Assembly (NCBI GenBank): GCA_018604165.1
Contig: CP075895.1
Location: forward strand, 434,001 to 498,000
DNA length: 64,000 nt
Reading direction: 5' to 3'
DNA from: Chitinophagaceae bacterium LGM1
Lineage (GTDB): Bacteria; Bacteroidota; Bacteroidia; Chitinophagales; Chitinophagaceae
The stretch's first letter is position 1, and every line of letters begins with the position of its first letter. Below the pieces are notes generated by a model. The model was not told where the DNA came from, did not search any database, and saw only the letters and a list, made by a program, of their open reading frames with translations. A program made the position numbers and the translations under genes. Positions 1 through 8,143 of this stretch are shown here, piece after piece.

Positions 1-1554
1 CGTACCAGTTATCGTCCAGCTACCATCGTTATTGTTAGTAACAGAAAGCCATCCTGGCAGGCTGATATGTTCTATATCCACTTCATCGCCTTCTGGTATG
101 TTCGCATCATCTGTTACGAATGTGTACGTAAATGTTTGTCCGGCGGATATGGTTACATCACCCTGTGTAGTAAGAAACACAGGCGGGTTGTTGATGAGAT
201 ATGTAACCGTATCAAAGCTAGTTTCGCTGTAGTTGTCTATCGCACGCATTATCAGCGTGTGCTGCCCCCAGTTGCTGGTACTTGGTGTCCAACTCATCAC
301 TGTTTGCACAGGATTGGCTGCACCTGTAGGCAATGTGGGCGAGAAAGACATACCCGTAGCAACACCAGATACTGCACTTAATACCACCCTGTCTGCCGTA
401 TCGGGGTCAGATGCTTTGTAGGTATCGCTGATGCTGCTGCCTGGTGTGTAGCAGAACGTACTCTTGTTGCCGGGGCTTGGTGCTACAAACTGTGGCTTCA
501 ATGATACTACAATGTTTACAATGGTATTTGTTTGAATAGATGCATTGTCTTGCGCAATGAAGTTTACTTGATAAGTACCTACATTACTGTTATTAGGTGT
601 CCACGAAAAAGAACGTGTAACGGGGTTGCCACTGCCTGATGAAAAAGATGCACCTGATGGTACACCTACAGCATTGAGCGATACTATATCGCCTATATCA
701 GCATCTTGTGCTTTTACACTGAATGCCAAAGTATTGCCTGGCTGTATTACATACGTTATGCTGTTGCCTGGTGTTACTGTGTAGTCAAACGTTGGTGGGG
801 TTGATGGATTGGCAACACGTAGCATCAGGTCTAACTGTATCATGCCACCGCGGCTGTCTGTTACATATACTGCCGTGTTGTAGAATTGACCTACTGTTTT
901 ACCAACTGTATTAAACGTCAGCAATCCGGTAGAGCTAACGCTGATGCCTGTTGGCTGTACGGTACTGCTACCAAATGCGCCATTAGGTACTAAAGCAAAG
1001 CTAAGCGCATCACCATTAGGGTCTGTAGCAGGTATTTGGTACGTAGCCACCGCAGTATTAACTGGCAAGCTTACGAAAGGTGGAACAGACGACACGGGTG
1101 CATCATTGCTATTACCAACCGTTACGGTACTGATAACCCTGAACCAGCCACTACTGTTATTTACCAAGGGAGAACCAATACGGCAACAATCATCAAAGTA
1201 AGCTGTGTAGGTAGCCGTAGTTGACGGGAATGTTTGCGTGTAAATGAACTCTCCATAAAACCAGTCTTCAGTTACGTTTACAGATGTAACAGTAATATTG
1301 GTTGTTACCCAAGCCGCACCTGTGTAAAAAGAGCCTGTACTGACGTTAGAACCAACAATGGGTGCACCAAAAGCAGAGCGTCGCCATGCTTGCGATACTT
1401 TAAAGCGTATCTGGTAGGGGTTGCCTACTACACGTTCCCATGTAATATTACCATACCTGAAGTGAGAAGCTTCTGCCTTGTCTGCACAGAAGATGAAAAT
1501 ACTAAGGAGCAGCAAAGTGATGCACCTTCGTAACAATCGGGGGTAATGTTTCAT
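1..1554 (-). CDS. Large secreted Ig/cadherin-like repeat protein (3' end outside window)
   Basis: The minus strand is open from an ATG at 1554 to the window edge (518 codons, no stop). The N-terminus is a signal peptide: a basic start, a hydrophobic core ('ITLLLLSIFIFC') and a likely cut after 'KAEA'. The mature protein opens with 'SHFRYGNITWERV', a beginning I associate with giant Bacteroidota surface proteins, and continues as Ser/Thr/Asn-rich beta-sandwich modules with cadherin/Ig-like phrases such as 'ATDPNGDALSF', 'VKAQDADIGD' and 'RAIDNYSETS', roughly one per 90-100 residues. Such proteins usually end in a T9SS sorting domain and are displayed or released; that end is not visible here. 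A surface or adhesin-like role is inference. The short plus-strand ORFs across this stretch are shadows of it. Confidence 0.8.
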   Translation of the reverse strand, partial: MKHYPRLLRRCITLLLLSIFIFCADKAEASHFRYGNITWERVVGNPYQIRFKVSQAWRRSAFGAPIVGSNVSTGSFYTGAAWVTTNITVTSVNVTEDWFYGEFIYTQTFPSTTATYTAYFDDCCRIGSPLVNNSSGWFRVISTVTVGNSNDAPVSSVPPFVSLPVNTAVATYQIPATDPNGDALSFALVPNGAFGSSTVQPTGISVSSTGLLTFNTVGKTVGQFYNTAVYVTDSRGGMIQLDLMLRVANPSTPPTFDYTVTPGNSITYVIQPGNTLAFSVKAQDADIGDIVSLNAVGVPSGASFSSGSGNPVTRSFSWTPNNSNVGTYQVNFIAQDNASIQTNTIVNIVVSLKPQFVAPSPGNKSTFCYTPGSSISDTYKASDPDTADRVVLSAVSGVATGMSFSPTLPTGAANPVQTVMSWTPSTSNWGQHTLIMRAIDNYSETSFDTVTYLINNPPVFLTTQGDVTISAGQTFTYTFVTDDANIPEGDEVDIEHISLPGWLSVTNNNDGSWTITGT

Positions 1555-1846
1555 AATTGCATATATTTTTAAAAGTGAGAAAAACGGGGTAAATGTTCTC
1601 TTAGCTCTATGCAATTCAATAAGGCACTATTCGTTTCTGCTTGTTCTGTTATTGAATGGGGAAATAAAGATTGAACATTTTTTCTGTAATTCATACTATT
1701 TTGATAAATAGTAAATTAAAAATTAAGAAAAAGTAAGATTATGTTAACCTAAGAAAGGGCTTTTCTAATGCTATCGGTTATTTCTTTGGCGAGACTTCAA
1801 TTGTAATCATGTCATTTTTGCCTATTGACATGTAAACAAGTGTAGT

Positions 1847-2398
1847 TTACAGCTTTCTATCCTTCCACTCCTCTTTCAGCAAGCCTGTTACGGCAAGGTC
1901 GGTGAACATACCGTTCATGATATAACTATCACGGATGATGCCCTCTGTTTTGAAGCCAAACCTGCTGGCAATAGTCGCGCTTCGTTTATTAGTGGTTACA
2001 AAATGTATTTCCAGCTTATTAAGCCCTACTTTATCGAACAGAAAACCGATAAATCTTTCAAGACAAGCAGATATGATGCCCTTGCCCTTATGCTCTTTGC
2101 TTATCCAATATCCCAGCTGGGCTTTTTGTAGTGTGTGATCCCAATGATGCATACCGATGCCACCTATTATTTTTTGATTCAGAAAGATACCTAAGGCAAG
2201 CCCTTCCTGATTGTGTTGCAGTTGCAGGGATGATTGGATGAACAGTTGCGAGTGTTCGGGTTTTGTAGTACGGTCAACCCACAGCAGCCACGGACGCAAA
2301 TGCTCTCTCGACTCGTCAACTGCACGAAAAAGGTCTGCAGCATCTTCTGCCTGATAACTGCGTAGCAGCAAATCATTGTCTATGAGGATGGATACCAT
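1847..2398 (-). CDS. GNAT N-acetyltransferase, RimJ/RimL type
   Basis: A 183-residue protein of the Acetyltransf_3 (RimL/YdaF-like) type. It has the family opening 'LLLRSYQAEDAADLFRAVDE' followed by 'REHLRPWLLWVD', the beta strand 'IGGIGMHHWD', and the acetyl-CoA loop region 'LGYWISKEHKGKGIISACL' that supplies the R/Q-x-x-G-x-G/A pyrophosphate-binding turn (here KGKGI). The C-terminal 'NKRSATIASRFGFKTEGIIRD' is the usual end of the fold. Members acetylate N-termini of ribosomal proteins or small amines and antibiotics; the substrate cannot be read from the sequence. It begins 18 nt after the purH stop on the same strand, so it is probably co-transcribed with purH. Confidence 0.88.
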   Translation of the reverse strand: MVSILIDNDLLLRSYQAEDAADLFRAVDESREHLRPWLLWVDRTTKPEHSQLFIQSSLQLQHNQEGLALGIFLNQKIIGGIGMHHWDHTLQKAQLGYWISKEHKGKGIISACLERFIGFLFDKVGLNKLEIHFVTTNKRSATIASRFGFKTEGIIRDSYIMNGMFTDLAVTGLLKEEWKDRKL

Positions 2399-2416
2399 AG
2401 ACTGTGAATATAATAA

Positions 2417-3931
2417 TTAGTGCTTAAAGTGGCGAACACCCGTTATTACCAATGCCATATTATTGTCTTTGCAATACTGTATAGTATCATTGTCGCGTAC
2501 AGAACCACCTGGCTGTATCAGCGCCGTAATGCCTGCCTGATGCGCCATACGCGCGCAGTCATCAAACGGGAAAAATGCATCTGATGCCAATACTGCACCT
2601 TGCAGGTTGAAGCCAAACTGGTTGGCTTTCTCCAACGATTGGCGGAGTGCGTCTATACGGCTGGTTTGTCCGCAACCTTTACCTACTAATTGCCTGTCTT
2701 TCACCAATGCAATGGCATTTGATTTAAGATGCTTGCAGATGATGTTGGCAAATATCATATCCTGCTTTTCAGCTTCGGTAGTGTTGCGCCCACCTGCTTC
2801 TGTCCACTCGGCATAGTTGGTTTTGTCGGCATCTTGCACCAACACGCCGTTCAGTATGCGCTTGTATTCCCTCTCAGGGTAGAAATGTTGTTTTTGCTGC
2901 AGCAGTATACGGTTCTTCTTGCTCTTCAGCAGTGCCAGTGCATCTTCATCAAAAGCCGGGGCTATCAGTATTTCAAAAAACAGTTCGTTTATTTTTTGCG
3001 CCGTTGCTATGTTGATGGTTTGATTGGTAACCAACACACCACCAAAAGCACTTTCTGGGTCGCCCGCCAGTGCGGCTTCCCATGCTGCCAATACATCGCC
3101 ACGCTCTGCCACGCCACATACATTGGTATGCTTGATGATGGCAAAAGCAGGGTTGGCGAATTCAGTAATTATCTGGCTGGCAGCATCTACATCTACCAGA
3201 TTGTTGTAAGAAAGTTCTTTGCCGTTCAGTTTGGTAAACAGGGCATCAATATCGCCATAGAAAGCAGCAGGCTGGTGAGGATTTTCGCCGTAGCGTAGTG
3301 GTTGCTTATTAGCCACTGCCAGTTGAAACTCAGCACTGTCTGTATCTTTTGCAAAATAATCGGCAATTGCAACATCATAATGCGCACATTCAGCAAATGC
3401 GGTGGCAGCCATCTTGCGGCGGTCTGCCAGTGTAGTATCACCATTTTGTGTATTCAATAATTCCAGCAATTCGCCATATTGGTTGCGCGATGCTACGATG
3501 CAAACGTCTTGATGGTTTTTGGCAGCAGCACGTATCAGCGATACACCACCTATGTCTATTTTTTCAATAATCGCTTTCTCATCATTGGTGCTGCGTACGG
3601 TTTCTTCAAATGGGTATAGGTCTACAATCACTAAATCGAGCAATGGTATTTCATATTCCTGCACGTGCTGTTGGTCTTGCTCAAAATCGCGGCGAGCCAA
3701 TATGCCACCGAATACTTTGGGGTGCAGTGTTTTTACACGTCCGCCCAGTATAGATGGATAACTTGTAACGCTCTCCACAGCTACGCACGGAATACCCAGA
3801 TTTTCTACAAATGTTTGCGTGCCGCCTGTTGAGTAGATGGTAACACCCAATTCATTCAATTTGCGGACAATCGGCTCCAAGCCATCTTTATAGAAAACAG
3901 AAATAAGTGCCGACTTGATGCTGCGATTCAT
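2417..3931 (-). CDS. purH: Bifunctional AICAR formyltransferase / IMP cyclohydrolase
   Basis: Catalyses the last two steps of purine synthesis: formylation of AICAR with 10-formyl-THF, then ring closure to IMP. The 504-residue length matches the family. The N-terminal MGS-like cyclohydrolase domain (about residues 1-145) shows 'STGGTQTF' and 'GGRVKTLHPKVFGGILARR'. The transformylase domain follows with 'LRYGENPHQPAAFYG', 'SYNNLVDVDAA', the catalytic Lys-His of 'IIKHTNVCGVA', 'SAFGGVLVTN' and 'SDAFFPFDDCARMAHQAG'. The C-terminus 'VITGVRHFKH' is the canonical PurH ending. A good promoter sits just upstream and a GNAT gene follows in the same direction. Confidence 0.98.
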   Translation of the reverse strand: MNRSIKSALISVFYKDGLEPIVRKLNELGVTIYSTGGTQTFVENLGIPCVAVESVTSYPSILGGRVKTLHPKVFGGILARRDFEQDQQHVQEYEIPLLDLVIVDLYPFEETVRSTNDEKAIIEKIDIGGVSLIRAAAKNHQDVCIVASRNQYGELLELLNTQNGDTTLADRRKMAATAFAECAHYDVAIADYFAKDTDSAEFQLAVANKQPLRYGENPHQPAAFYGDIDALFTKLNGKELSYNNLVDVDAASQIITEFANPAFAIIKHTNVCGVAERGDVLAAWEAALAGDPESAFGGVLVTNQTINIATAQKINELFFEILIAPAFDEDALALLKSKKNRILLQQKQHFYPEREYKRILNGVLVQDADKTNYAEWTEAGGRNTTEAEKQDMIFANIICKHLKSNAIALVKDRQLVGKGCGQTSRIDALRQSLEKANQFGFNLQGAVLASDAFFPFDDCARMAHQAGITALIQPGGSVRDNDTIQYCKDNNMALVITGVRHFKH

Positions 3932-3965
3932 GCAAAAAACTTTTTACGGGTACAAAATTGAGCCG

Positions 3966-3994
3966 CAAAGATAGACAAAAGGTATAGCTATCAA
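3966..3994 (-). promoter_or_regulatory. Bacteroidetes-type promoter of purH
   Basis: Read on the minus strand, a TTG (-33 box, 3992-3994) is followed after 18 nt by TATCTTTG (-7 box, 3966-3973), matching the phylum consensus TTG-N19-21-TAnnTTTG apart from one nt of spacing. It lies 35-63 nt upstream of the purH ATG. Identified by pattern only. Confidence 0.65.
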
Positions 3995-4018
3995 GGCTTT
4001 GTAATGCAGTTAATTTCC

Positions 4019-4228
4019 TCACTCCACCGGGTCATACCCACTCTTGCCCCACGGATGGCAACTCAGAAAGCGTTTCAGTGCCATACGCCCGCCCTTCCAT
4101 GCGCCGTATTTATGGATGGCTTCTACCCCATACGCGCTGCACGATGGTGTGTATCGGCATTTTGCACCCAATAGTGGCGATATAAACGCCTGATAAAACC
4201 GTATGAACCAGATAAATATAGTTTTCAG
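4019..4228 (-). CDS. yidD: Membrane protein insertion efficiency factor YidD, probable CTG start
   Basis: The reading frame gives a clear YidD: '[19 protein letters not shown]', the Cys-containing core '[19 protein letters not shown]', and the C-terminal signature '[13 protein letters not shown]' before TGA. YidD is a small membrane-associated protein thought to help YidC-dependent insertion. It is the usual third gene after rpmH and rnpA. The frame is open only from an in-frame TAG at 4277-4279 and contains no ATG, GTG or TTG before the conserved region. The most family-like start is the CTG at 4226-4228, giving '[13 protein letters not shown]' and about 69 residues, with AAAGG 7 nt upstream. 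A sequencing error or a decayed 5' end cannot be excluded. Confidence 0.82.
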   Translation of the reverse strand: MKTIFIWFIRFYQAFISPLLGAKCRYTPSCSAYGVEAIHKYGAWKGGRMALKRFLSCHPWGKSGYDPVE

Positions 4229-4237
4229 AAAAAAGCC

Positions 4238-4345
4238 TTTTAAGAAGAAAGTCGTTAGTACAAAGTAGAAAGAATACTATTCAAATTTAAAGACTTTATT
4301 CTTACAACTATACCCCCACTCTTTATACTTCTTACTTACTACTTT
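4238..4345. repeat. Imperfect inverted AGTA/AAGT-rich repeat between rnpA and yidD
   Basis: The 3' end of rnpA and the spacer before yidD are made of motifs like 'cttacttactactttctact' (4331-4350) and the partly complementary 'agtacaaagtagaaag' (4257-4272). The same vocabulary recurs downstream of moxR at 8743-8774. The last rnpA codons (residues GLVESSK) are written in this repeat. It may be a low-complexity element that invaded this junction; that is inference. Confidence 0.4.
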
Positions 4346-4721
4346 CTACTAAACCAGTAAGGTGTGTTACGGCTTTCTGCACTGCTTCTTCTATGGTTTT
4401 GTATTCGGGTATATCTGCAGAGGTGTAAAGCAAAAAAATGTGTACTTGCTTGTCTGCCGGTACAGCAGCGTATAGTTGGTGCTTGTGCAGCCGCCATGCC
4501 TCGCGTAGCAGGCGGATAATACGGTGGCGATGCACCGATTTTTTGAATTTCTTCTTCGGTACGGTAAAGCCCGCCATCACAGGTGAGCCATCGGCCCCGC
4601 GCTGCACCACCGTATAAAGAAACTTTACCGGCGAAAAAGAAAACGCTTTCCCTGTTCGGAAAAGCGTATCAATATGTTGCTCGCGCTTCAGCCGCTCGTA
4701 TGCTTTGAAAGTATGACGAAT
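4332..4721 (-). CDS. rnpA: Ribonuclease P protein component, probable ATT start
   Basis: Protein subunit of RNase P, which matures tRNA 5' ends with the catalytic RNA. The frame reads 'HTFKAYERLKREQHIDTLF', then 'GKAFSFSPVKFLYTVV', then the basic signature 'SVHRHRIIRLLREAWRLHK' (the family usually has RNR where this has RHR). The first conventional start in frame is a GTG at 4610, but starting there would delete the conserved N-terminal third. Upstream the frame stays open to a TGA at 4773-4775 with no ATG/GTG/TTG. The ATT at 4719-4721 gives 'MRHTFKAYERLKR', 129 residues and a position 22 nt after the rpmH stop, all as expected, so I chose it. A CTG at 4764-4766, inside rpmH, is the alternative. 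Confidence 0.85.
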   Translation of the reverse strand: MRHTFKAYERLKREQHIDTLFRTGKAFSFSPVKFLYTVVQRGADGSPVMAGFTVPKKKFKKSVHRHRIIRLLREAWRLHKHQLYAAVPADKQVHIFLLYTSADIPEYKTIEEAVQKAVTHLTGLVESSK

Positions 4722-4743
4722 GGCAGTTGAATTATTGTGGTTA

Positions 4744-4899
4744 TTACTTAACGCGGCGTTCGTCAGAAACTGTCAGTTTATGACGGCCTTTTGTGCGGCG
4801 AGAAGCCAATACTTTACGGCCATTAGCAGTTTGCATACGCTTACGGAAACCATGTACTGATTTGCGGCGGCGGCGGCTTGGTTGATACGTACGTTTCAT
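4744..4899 (-). CDS. rpmH: 50S ribosomal protein L34
   Basis: A 51-residue, strongly basic protein beginning '[20 protein letters not shown]' and running through '[19 protein letters not shown]', the almost invariant L34 sequence. It is a small rRNA-binding protein of the large subunit. The C-terminus is slightly longer ('[10 protein letters not shown]') than the shortest family members. It leads the rpmH-rnpA-yidD operon, with its own strong promoter just upstream. Confidence 0.97.
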   Translation of the reverse strand: MKRTYQPSRRRRKSVHGFRKRMQTANGRKVLASRRTKGRHKLTVSDERRVK

Positions 4900-4956
4900 A
4901 ATCTATACTTTAAAGCCCTGCAAGGCAGGTATCGTTTTTTGAAAAATTAAGGAGTG

Positions 4957-4987
4957 CAAAGGTAATGGTTATATTCTTCCCTGCCAA
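4957..4987 (-). promoter_or_regulatory. Bacteroidetes-type promoter of rpmH-rnpA-yidD
   Basis: On the minus strand, TTG (4985-4987), 20 nt, then TACCTTTG (4957-4964): a perfect match to the phylum's -33/-7 consensus, 58 nt upstream of the rpmH start. Confidence 0.75.
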
Positions 4988-5012
4988 ATAAAGCAAGGTG
5001 TTTTTGTATAAA

Positions 5013-5042
5013 AAAGCCCTGTAAATAGCTTACAGGGCTTTA
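5013..5042 (-). terminator. Rho-independent terminator after the TPR gene
   Basis: An 11-12 bp perfect stem (arms 5013-5024 and 5030-5041, 5-nt loop), followed on the minus strand by TTTTTT. It lies 18 nt beyond the stop of the TPR gene. Confidence 0.8.
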
Positions 5043-5059
5043 TATTGTAAAAAATAGTG

Positions 5060-6655
5060 TTATTTATTTGCGCCGGATTTACCAGCCGGTTTGCTGATGG
5101 CGCCCCTTATTTGCTTTATCAGCCCGTTATCAGGTTCTAATTCTTCTATTTTTTTCAGGTACACTTCTGTATTGGCTTTGTCGCCTTTGTTGTAATAGTA
5201 CAATGCCATATACTGGTAAGCGTACATCAGGTCGGCTTTTTTGCGCTCGTAGCCTTGCTGTTGTATTCCCAGCCATTTTTCAAAATGGGGTATTGCCAGG
5301 CCATCTTTCGCTTCGTTATCCACAGCCATGGCTACACGGCCACGCCAGTAAGTAGCAGACGGCTGATCAGGGAATTTCGTTTCCATTTTCTCAAAGCCAC
5401 GTGCTGCTGCATCATAGTCTTTACCGTAATAAGCAGTATAAGCCGCATAATAATAATCTATCGCTTTTGCATTGTCTGGGTATTCGGCAATAATTCTGTT
5501 ATACCATTTAGATGCCAGCATCCATTCTTTGGCTGTTCTCAGGGCTTCCGCGTTTTCGCGGTATGCTTCCGATTTGTTCTTGGTAGTATCACTTTCCACT
5601 GCTTTGTTGAAGTAGTTGTTGGCTTCTTCTACCTTACTGTTTTGCAACAATATCTTGGCATACATGCGGTAGTCTTTCGGGAATATTTTTTCAGGAGCCT
5701 GCTTTGAAAAATAGGTTTGTGCATTTTTTAAAGCATTTACCGAATCTTTCAATTCATATTGGCTGAAGGCAAGTATGCCGTAGTATCTTGTTTTCACAAT
5801 GCCCTTACCAAGCATTTCCTCTGCTTTTGCTGCCGCGTCCTTATAGTTTTTAGACAAGAAAAGGATGTCCATATACTTTTCAATATCATCGTCGGTTTTA
5901 TCGCTCAGTTCCAGGTATTTCTCAATGTTTTGTTTGCTCTGCTCATACTTGCCTGTATAGCTATATGCATCTGCAAGGTCGCGGTAGGGTAGCGGATTAG
6001 ATGGGTCTGCATCTTTTGCTTTGTTCCAGTTTTCAAGTGCCAGATTGTAGTTTTTAGCATCGTACCACAGCTTACCGATGCGCGAAAATGCCAATGAGTT
6101 TTTAGGGTCTTTTTCTACCACTTTCTCGTAGCTGGTCATAGCATCGCCACCGCCACCGCTTGTTTTTTGAAACGCGTCGCCCAGTGCTATGCGTGTATCG
6201 TTATTGTCGTAGTTAGTCAATGCGGTTTTAAACCAGCCAATTGCTTGGTTGGGGTCGCCACCTTCAGTATATGTAATGGCTTCTGCAGCATATTTCAGTT
6301 GCTCCCATTCTTTCTTCTTAGCTTTAGCTGCAAGGTCGCTTGCTGCTTTAGTAGCATCTGCGATTTTGCCTTCCACAAATAGCACACGTGCCAGGCCGGC
6401 CATATTAGCATAGCTGTTAGGGTGCTTCATAAATATCTCGCGGGCTTTGTCTTTATTGCCTATCTGCAATTCACTAAGTCCCCAGTAGTAGTTGGCAAGT
6501 GGGTTGGTACCTGCAAGCGGTTCCAATATCTTTTTTGCTGTCTGGTAGCGCTCATAGTTATACATTTTCATGCCCTCTTCCAGCGTCTGTGCCTTCACAT
6601 TAACGGCCAGCGTTACTGCTGCAGCCATTATTACGATTGATTGTTTCATTTTCAT
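5060..6655 (-). CDS. Periplasmic TPR-repeat protein
   Basis: A 531-residue protein with a clear signal peptide ('IVIMAAAVTLAVNVKAQ', cut after KAQ) and then tetratricopeptide repeats throughout: 'NYERYQTAKKILEPLAGTNP', 'ALAFSRIGKLWYDAKNYNLA', 'PLPYRDLADAYSYTGKYEQS' and others, with W/G/Y/A/P at TPR positions. TPR arrays are protein-binding scaffolds. It lies downstream of, and collinear with, a PstS-like lipoprotein and a small membrane protein, a set I associate with TonB/ExbBD loci of this phylum, so a periplasmic partner role in energy transduction or substrate binding is plausible but inferred. It is not recognisable as a named enzyme. Confidence 0.88.
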   Translation of the reverse strand: MKMKQSIVIMAAAVTLAVNVKAQTLEEGMKMYNYERYQTAKKILEPLAGTNPLANYYWGLSELQIGNKDKAREIFMKHPNSYANMAGLARVLFVEGKIADATKAASDLAAKAKKKEWEQLKYAAEAITYTEGGDPNQAIGWFKTALTNYDNNDTRIALGDAFQKTSGGGGDAMTSYEKVVEKDPKNSLAFSRIGKLWYDAKNYNLALENWNKAKDADPSNPLPYRDLADAYSYTGKYEQSKQNIEKYLELSDKTDDDIEKYMDILFLSKNYKDAAAKAEEMLGKGIVKTRYYGILAFSQYELKDSVNALKNAQTYFSKQAPEKIFPKDYRMYAKILLQNSKVEEANNYFNKAVESDTTKNKSEAYRENAEALRTAKEWMLASKWYNRIIAEYPDNAKAIDYYYAAYTAYYGKDYDAAARGFEKMETKFPDQPSATYWRGRVAMAVDNEAKDGLAIPHFEKWLGIQQQGYERKKADLMYAYQYMALYYYNKGDKANTEVYLKKIEELEPDNGLIKQIRGAISKPAGKSGANK

Positions 6656-6703
6656 TTTTGTACGTTTTATGTACAGTTGATTCTATAATTAGACGTTTAA
6701 ATT

Positions 6704-7633
6704 TTACTGTGGTTTATTATCTACACCTGCCTCACGAAAAATAATATTGCTGCGCAGTGGAAATAACCTTGCTTGTTTGAAGACTAATTGCCCCCTTTCT
6801 TCTGAAAGGAATTTGGCAAAGCCTGTACCCAAGCCGGGGTACGTTTCGCGGTGTATATAGTATAGCTTGCGGGTTAGCGGATACCAGTTAGGTGCTATAT
6901 ATGCCTGATACGGCTGAAACTCCTTCTTAGTACTGTCATTTACAATAGCTACTACACGCACATCTTTTATGAATGCCAGTCCTTCGGGGTCGTTATAATC
7001 GCTGATGTAGCTTACGCCCACAAAGCCTATGGCATTGGGGTTGTTGGCTACATATTGTATCACACTGTCGTTGCCCTTGGCCGCAAATACATTGTTGCCC
7101 AACTTGCCGCCTGCCAGCAGCGAGTCTGTTACATACCGTACTGTGCTGGAGCCTTGATTATCAAACACCACCGTGTACTTTTTGTTGTAAGTACCTGTGA
7201 TGATACCCTGCAACTGGCTACGGCTCAGTACCGTATCTGATGATGTTTTGTTTACTACAACCGCCATTGCATCTTTTGCTACTGCCAGCGATGTGGCTAC
7301 TACTTTCTTGCTTTCAAGCACCGCTTTTTCCTCTTTGCTCAGTTCGCGGGTTACCAATATCAGCCTTGCATTACCATTCAGAAAGTCTTTGATGCATTCC
7401 GTTTCCGATTTGTAATGGATGTTTACATGTGCATCCGGATAGCTGCTATCAAACACATGTTTTTGCTGCTCTATGATGGGTTTGTATGTTTCGTCCACAC
7501 TAATATCTATCGTGCCACTCACCAAATTATCTTTGGGTTTGTCTGCCGCATTATCATTACCACAAGATGCGGCAGTAACAAGCAACGTAGCACATAGTAT
7601 GATATATAAAAACCCTTTTTTCACGGACTGCAA
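6704..7633 (-). CDS. PstS-like substrate-binding lipoprotein
   Basis: A 309-residue lipoprotein: basic N-terminus, hydrophobic stretch 'FLYIILCATLLVTAASC' with a lipobox Cys at about residue 24, then a PBP-like (PstS type) fold. Typical segments are 'GTIDISVDETYKPIIEQQ', 'LILVTRELSKEE', 'AMAVVVNKTSSD', 'LQGIITGTYNK', 'NQGSSTVRYVTDSLL' and 'NPNAIGFVGVSYISD'. The family binds phosphate or related oxyanions; no pst transport genes are nearby, so it may act outside classical ABC uptake. It sits 48 nt upstream of the TPR gene and 86 nt downstream of a small membrane protein, all on the minus strand. Confidence 0.85.
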   Translation of the reverse strand: MQSVKKGFLYIILCATLLVTAASCGNDNAADKPKDNLVSGTIDISVDETYKPIIEQQKHVFDSSYPDAHVNIHYKSETECIKDFLNGNARLILVTRELSKEEKAVLESKKVVATSLAVAKDAMAVVVNKTSSDTVLSRSQLQGIITGTYNKKYTVVFDNQGSSTVRYVTDSLLAGGKLGNNVFAAKGNDSVIQYVANNPNAIGFVGVSYISDYNDPEGLAFIKDVRVVAIVNDSTKKEFQPYQAYIAPNWYPLTRKLYYIHRETYPGLGTGFAKFLSEERGQLVFKQARLFPLRSNIIFREAGVDNKPQ

Positions 7634-7719
7634 TTTTAACCAATATTCTAAAAAACGTATGAAAACTCTTTATGTTGTAACATTAATTTAACAGCGTGTC
7701 AGCACTGTGTAAAATCTGC

Positions 7720-7956
7720 TTATTTACCACTCATGGCTTTCGCATCCATAATGCCGCGCCATATCCTGAAGCCGCCATATACTACCAGCAAACCGCCAAG
7801 ACTGTATGCCACACCTGCAGATAGTTCTATAGCACCAAACTGCTTGAGGTAAAACATCACCACAGCAAAGCACAGGTACATAATTCCCATTACTATATGG
7901 CGGTAGGCTTTCAGCTTGTCGTAGCCAGATGGCTTGGTGTCTTTTTCGATAGACAT
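7720..7956 (-). CDS. Small two-helix membrane protein
   Basis: A 78-residue protein with a soluble polar N-terminus and two hydrophobic segments, 'IVMGIMYLCFAVVMFYL' and 'AGVAYSLGGLLVVYGGFRIW', separated by a short loop. It has no enzymatic motif. It precedes the PstS-like lipoprotein gene and is probably first in that operon. Small proteins of this kind occur near TonB energy-transduction genes in related genomes, but none are in this window. Function unknown. Confidence 0.75.
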   Translation of the reverse strand: MSIEKDTKPSGYDKLKAYRHIVMGIMYLCFAVVMFYLKQFGAIELSAGVAYSLGGLLVVYGGFRIWRGIMDAKAMSGK

Positions 7957-8110
7957 GGCTTTTTTCTTAATTGAGGTGCAAAATTAGTTTAATATTTAAT
8001 TGCGTCAGCAGTAAACATCAGATTATTCTGCACGATTTATATATACAGATGCAAAAACCACGCAAATCCATACCCCCGTGCAGGGTTTTAACGAAGCATT
8101 ATGCAAAAGC

Positions 8111-8131
8111 AAACCCGCCTTTGGCGGGTTG
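8111..8131 (-). terminator. Hairpin after the 8144-8698 gene
   Basis: Perfect 8-bp GC-rich stem (aacccgcc at 8112-8119, ggcgggtt at 8123-8130) with a 3-nt loop, 13 nt past the stop of the minus-strand gene; only a modest T run follows. Confidence 0.65.
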
Positions 8132-8143
8132 AAAACGTTTAGG

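Noticed and set aside
32-1533. Several plus-strand ORFs across the first 1.5 kb
   Set aside because: The minus strand is open over the whole 1554 nt with a signal peptide and repeat modules; the plus-strand frames are low-complexity shadows.
4332-4610. rnpA starting at the GTG at 4610
   Set aside because: It would remove the conserved N-terminal third of the RNase P protein; the frame is open and conserved upstream.
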